Of a stretch of DNA of 64,000 bases, positions 62,331 through 64,000 are shown piece after piece. The stretch is from Plecoglossus altivelis (taxonomy: Eukaryota; Chordata; Actinopteri; Osmeriformes; Plecoglossidae): the NCBI GenBank assembly GCA_036571765.1, contig BROE01000015.1:3887332-3951331 (forward strand), read 5' to 3'. Every line of letters begins with the position of its first letter. The first letter of the stretch is position 1. The notes beneath the pieces were generated by a model. The model was given only the letters and a program-made list of their open reading frames with translations. It made no database searches and was not told the DNA's origin. The position numbers and the translations under genes were made by a program.

Positions 62331-62570
62331 ATTGTAATGCACCTGAATATATTTCCAGCGGTCTCTCAAGATATGCACCCAGAAGATCCTTGAGGTCCTC
62401 TGGCACTGAACTGAACAGTTCGAAAAGCCAGGACCAAGAAATAAGGAGAGGCAGCTTTTAGCTGTTATGCTTTCCAGCCTTTGGAATAGTCTGCCAGAGA
62501 ACCTAAGAATGGCTGCTACGGTGGAAAACTGTATGCAAGTTCTTTTTGACACATCTCTTTAATCTCACCC
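62330..62570 (+). mobile_element. LINE ORF2 3'-end fragment
   Basis: The forward translation, allowing a few breaks, gives a segment like SLWNSLPENLRMAATVENCM followed by FFLTHLF. This is the pattern (SxWNSLPxxLR...FK..LKTHLF) that ends reverse-transcriptase ORFs of many fish LINEs. Frame breaks and stops show it is dead. The family (L2/Rex-like) is not certain. Confidence 0.55.
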
Positions 62571-63179
62571 ATCAGCCTCTTTCATGTGGATTGTGGCTTT
62601 AAAAGTCAGTGGGATAGCTAGAGACATCGTATTCTACAGAGTCTCATCACCATTCTGCTGAAGGCCATGTAAAACGACAGCAGCATGGATTGATACCTTG
62701 TGGTCTGTACTGTCTCTTAACTATTGCTGCTGAGTGGGTTTCGCCAGCCAGTAGCATCTCCTGTAGCTCTTTATCCTTGCTACACAACCAGCATCGCAAG
62801 CTTGCTGGTTGTGTTACGTGTTTCTTGTGTTCTGTAATGATTTTGGTGCCCTATGGTGTTTCAGGTAATATACACTCATTTAGGCAGGTAAGGAAATGGG
62901 CCCTTTCTTAATCAAATACTTTCCAGTAGCTTGCTCTTAAATGCTCGGTGTGTTTTGTATCGTGTATATATTCTTATTTGTAATATAGTGGTACTATATT
63001 GGGGCTTGACCCTCTCCAGGAGAATGCTTGATTTGTCTTGTTTCTTAGAGGTCAGGGAATAATTTTTTTCAGTTCTCCTATTGGATGATTGTTTGGATGA
63101 TTGTTTCGTTTTTTTTGCTTCCATATGGGCAATTTGTGTCAAACATAACTGTTTGTAACTCCCTCCTCCTCTTCCCCTC

Positions 63180-63300
63180 AGTGAAGCATTGTGTGGCCTC
63201 CTGGTAAGACATGTGCAAATACAGTTTGATTGATTGAGTTTGAAAAGTGCAAAACAGTCTGTCACCTTGGATAAAAGCATCTACTAAGCAAAAGAACTTA
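63180..63300 (+). mobile_element. LINE/SINE 3' tail fragment
   Basis: CAGTTTGATTGATTGAGTTT and CCTTGGATAAAAGCATCTAC, then TAAGC, resemble 3' tails shared by L2-type LINEs and tRNA-derived SINEs in fish (commonly TGGATAAAAGCGTCTGCTAA). It may belong to the LINE fragment about 0.7 kb upstream. Confidence 0.45.
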
Positions 63301-63733
63301 ATTCATTCTTATCTTCACCCCCACATTCAAACCTTCAGAAAGTGTATACCTGGTCTGTCTTTTATTCCTTTTTAATGTGCCCTTTCCTAGGCCTACTTAT
63401 TGTTTGTTTCTCTGTGTCTATACTACTACGATTTATTTCTATAGTGAAAACCCTTCATAGCATTTATTTTTCGTATGCGTTCTAAACAAATGTCATGAAT
63501 GGATATTCTTTCATATTTGACTGCCTGTCACATTTTGTGCGATGGGAGCGCCATCTTTTTCCGTGTGCCTGGGCCTTCCCCCGGACTAAAACATAAAACC
63601 TTAATGCTAAGTTATATTAAGAACCTCCATTGCTGCTGTAGACAGAAGTAGGGCAAAGTCAAATTAAGAAAACCGTGCCTTCCCATGCCAGGCTAGAATC
63701 ACAGTTCCCCGCTCCTGAGTAACATGGAGTTTG

Positions 63734-63747
63734 CCGCCATCTAATGG
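63734..63747 (-). promoter_or_regulatory. CTCF-like motif
   Basis: The minus strand reads CCATTAGATGGCGG, one mismatch from CCASYAGRKGGCRS. Confidence 0.35.
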
Positions 63748-64000
63748 GTAATGTGGTTCGCAATGCAGAAAAAACGACAACACATGGGTCATCTACACAC
63801 ACCTGCTGTACGAAATGCGCTCCTTTATGTACGTAGTTGAACAACAGTTTATTGTTGTGAAAATATTTTGCAGGAGTTTTACTCTCACCAACACAGTCTG
63901 GCCTTTGTTTAACTGTCTTCAATGTATCGGGTAAGAAAGCCATCTCACTGAATTACGACTGACTGGTACTACATTCTGTGCTGGACCAGCATAAATGTGA

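Overview
The window is vertebrate nuclear DNA, most likely from a ray-finned fish. The evidence is split genes with GT-AG introns, two recognisable vertebrate transcription-factor genes, many CA/GA/AT microsatellites, and decayed Tc1/mariner, hAT-like and LINE fragments of kinds common in teleosts. The Tc1-like pieces resemble families abundant in pike and salmon relatives, but the species cannot be fixed from the sequence alone.

Layout on the + strand: (1) 1-11.76 kb holds the 3' part of lmx1b, a LIM-homeodomain factor. The window opens inside the long intron before the LIM2 exon. Six coding exons follow (5595-10614), then a 1.1 kb 3'UTR with a poly(A) signal at 11733. The LIM1 exons lie upstream of the window. 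(2) 11.8-38.9 kb is a gene-free interval of microsatellites and several unique, motif-rich blocks that may be regulatory. Among them are a four-site GATA cluster near 27.0 kb and an isolated CpG-rich patch near 17.9 kb. (3) 38.9-43.5 kb is zbtb43, a BTB/C2H2 zinc-finger repressor-type gene with a promoter-like region, one coding exon (39720-41162) and a 2.3 kb 3'UTR. (4) 44.5-45.0 kb looks like the promoter and first noncoding exon of another + strand gene. From human gene order (LMX1B-ZBTB43-ZBTB34-RALGPS1) it would be zbtb34 or ralgps1. (5) 45-64 kb has no recognisable coding exon and would be its first intron. It holds simple repeats, a rotted Tc1 transposase, a 157 bp hAT-like MITE with an 8 bp target duplication, a solo Tc1-like end, two 19 bp-period minisatellites and a LINE tail.

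The lmx1b-zbtb43 neighbourhood matches human 9q33.3, so the window is a conserved syntenic block. I found no novel multi-gene system. The most interesting points are the CT microsatellite serving as the polypyrimidine tract of an lmx1b exon with a tandem in-frame acceptor, the MITE whose end is a reverse-complement copy of its own flank, the GATA cluster, and the pair of 19 bp minisatellites.
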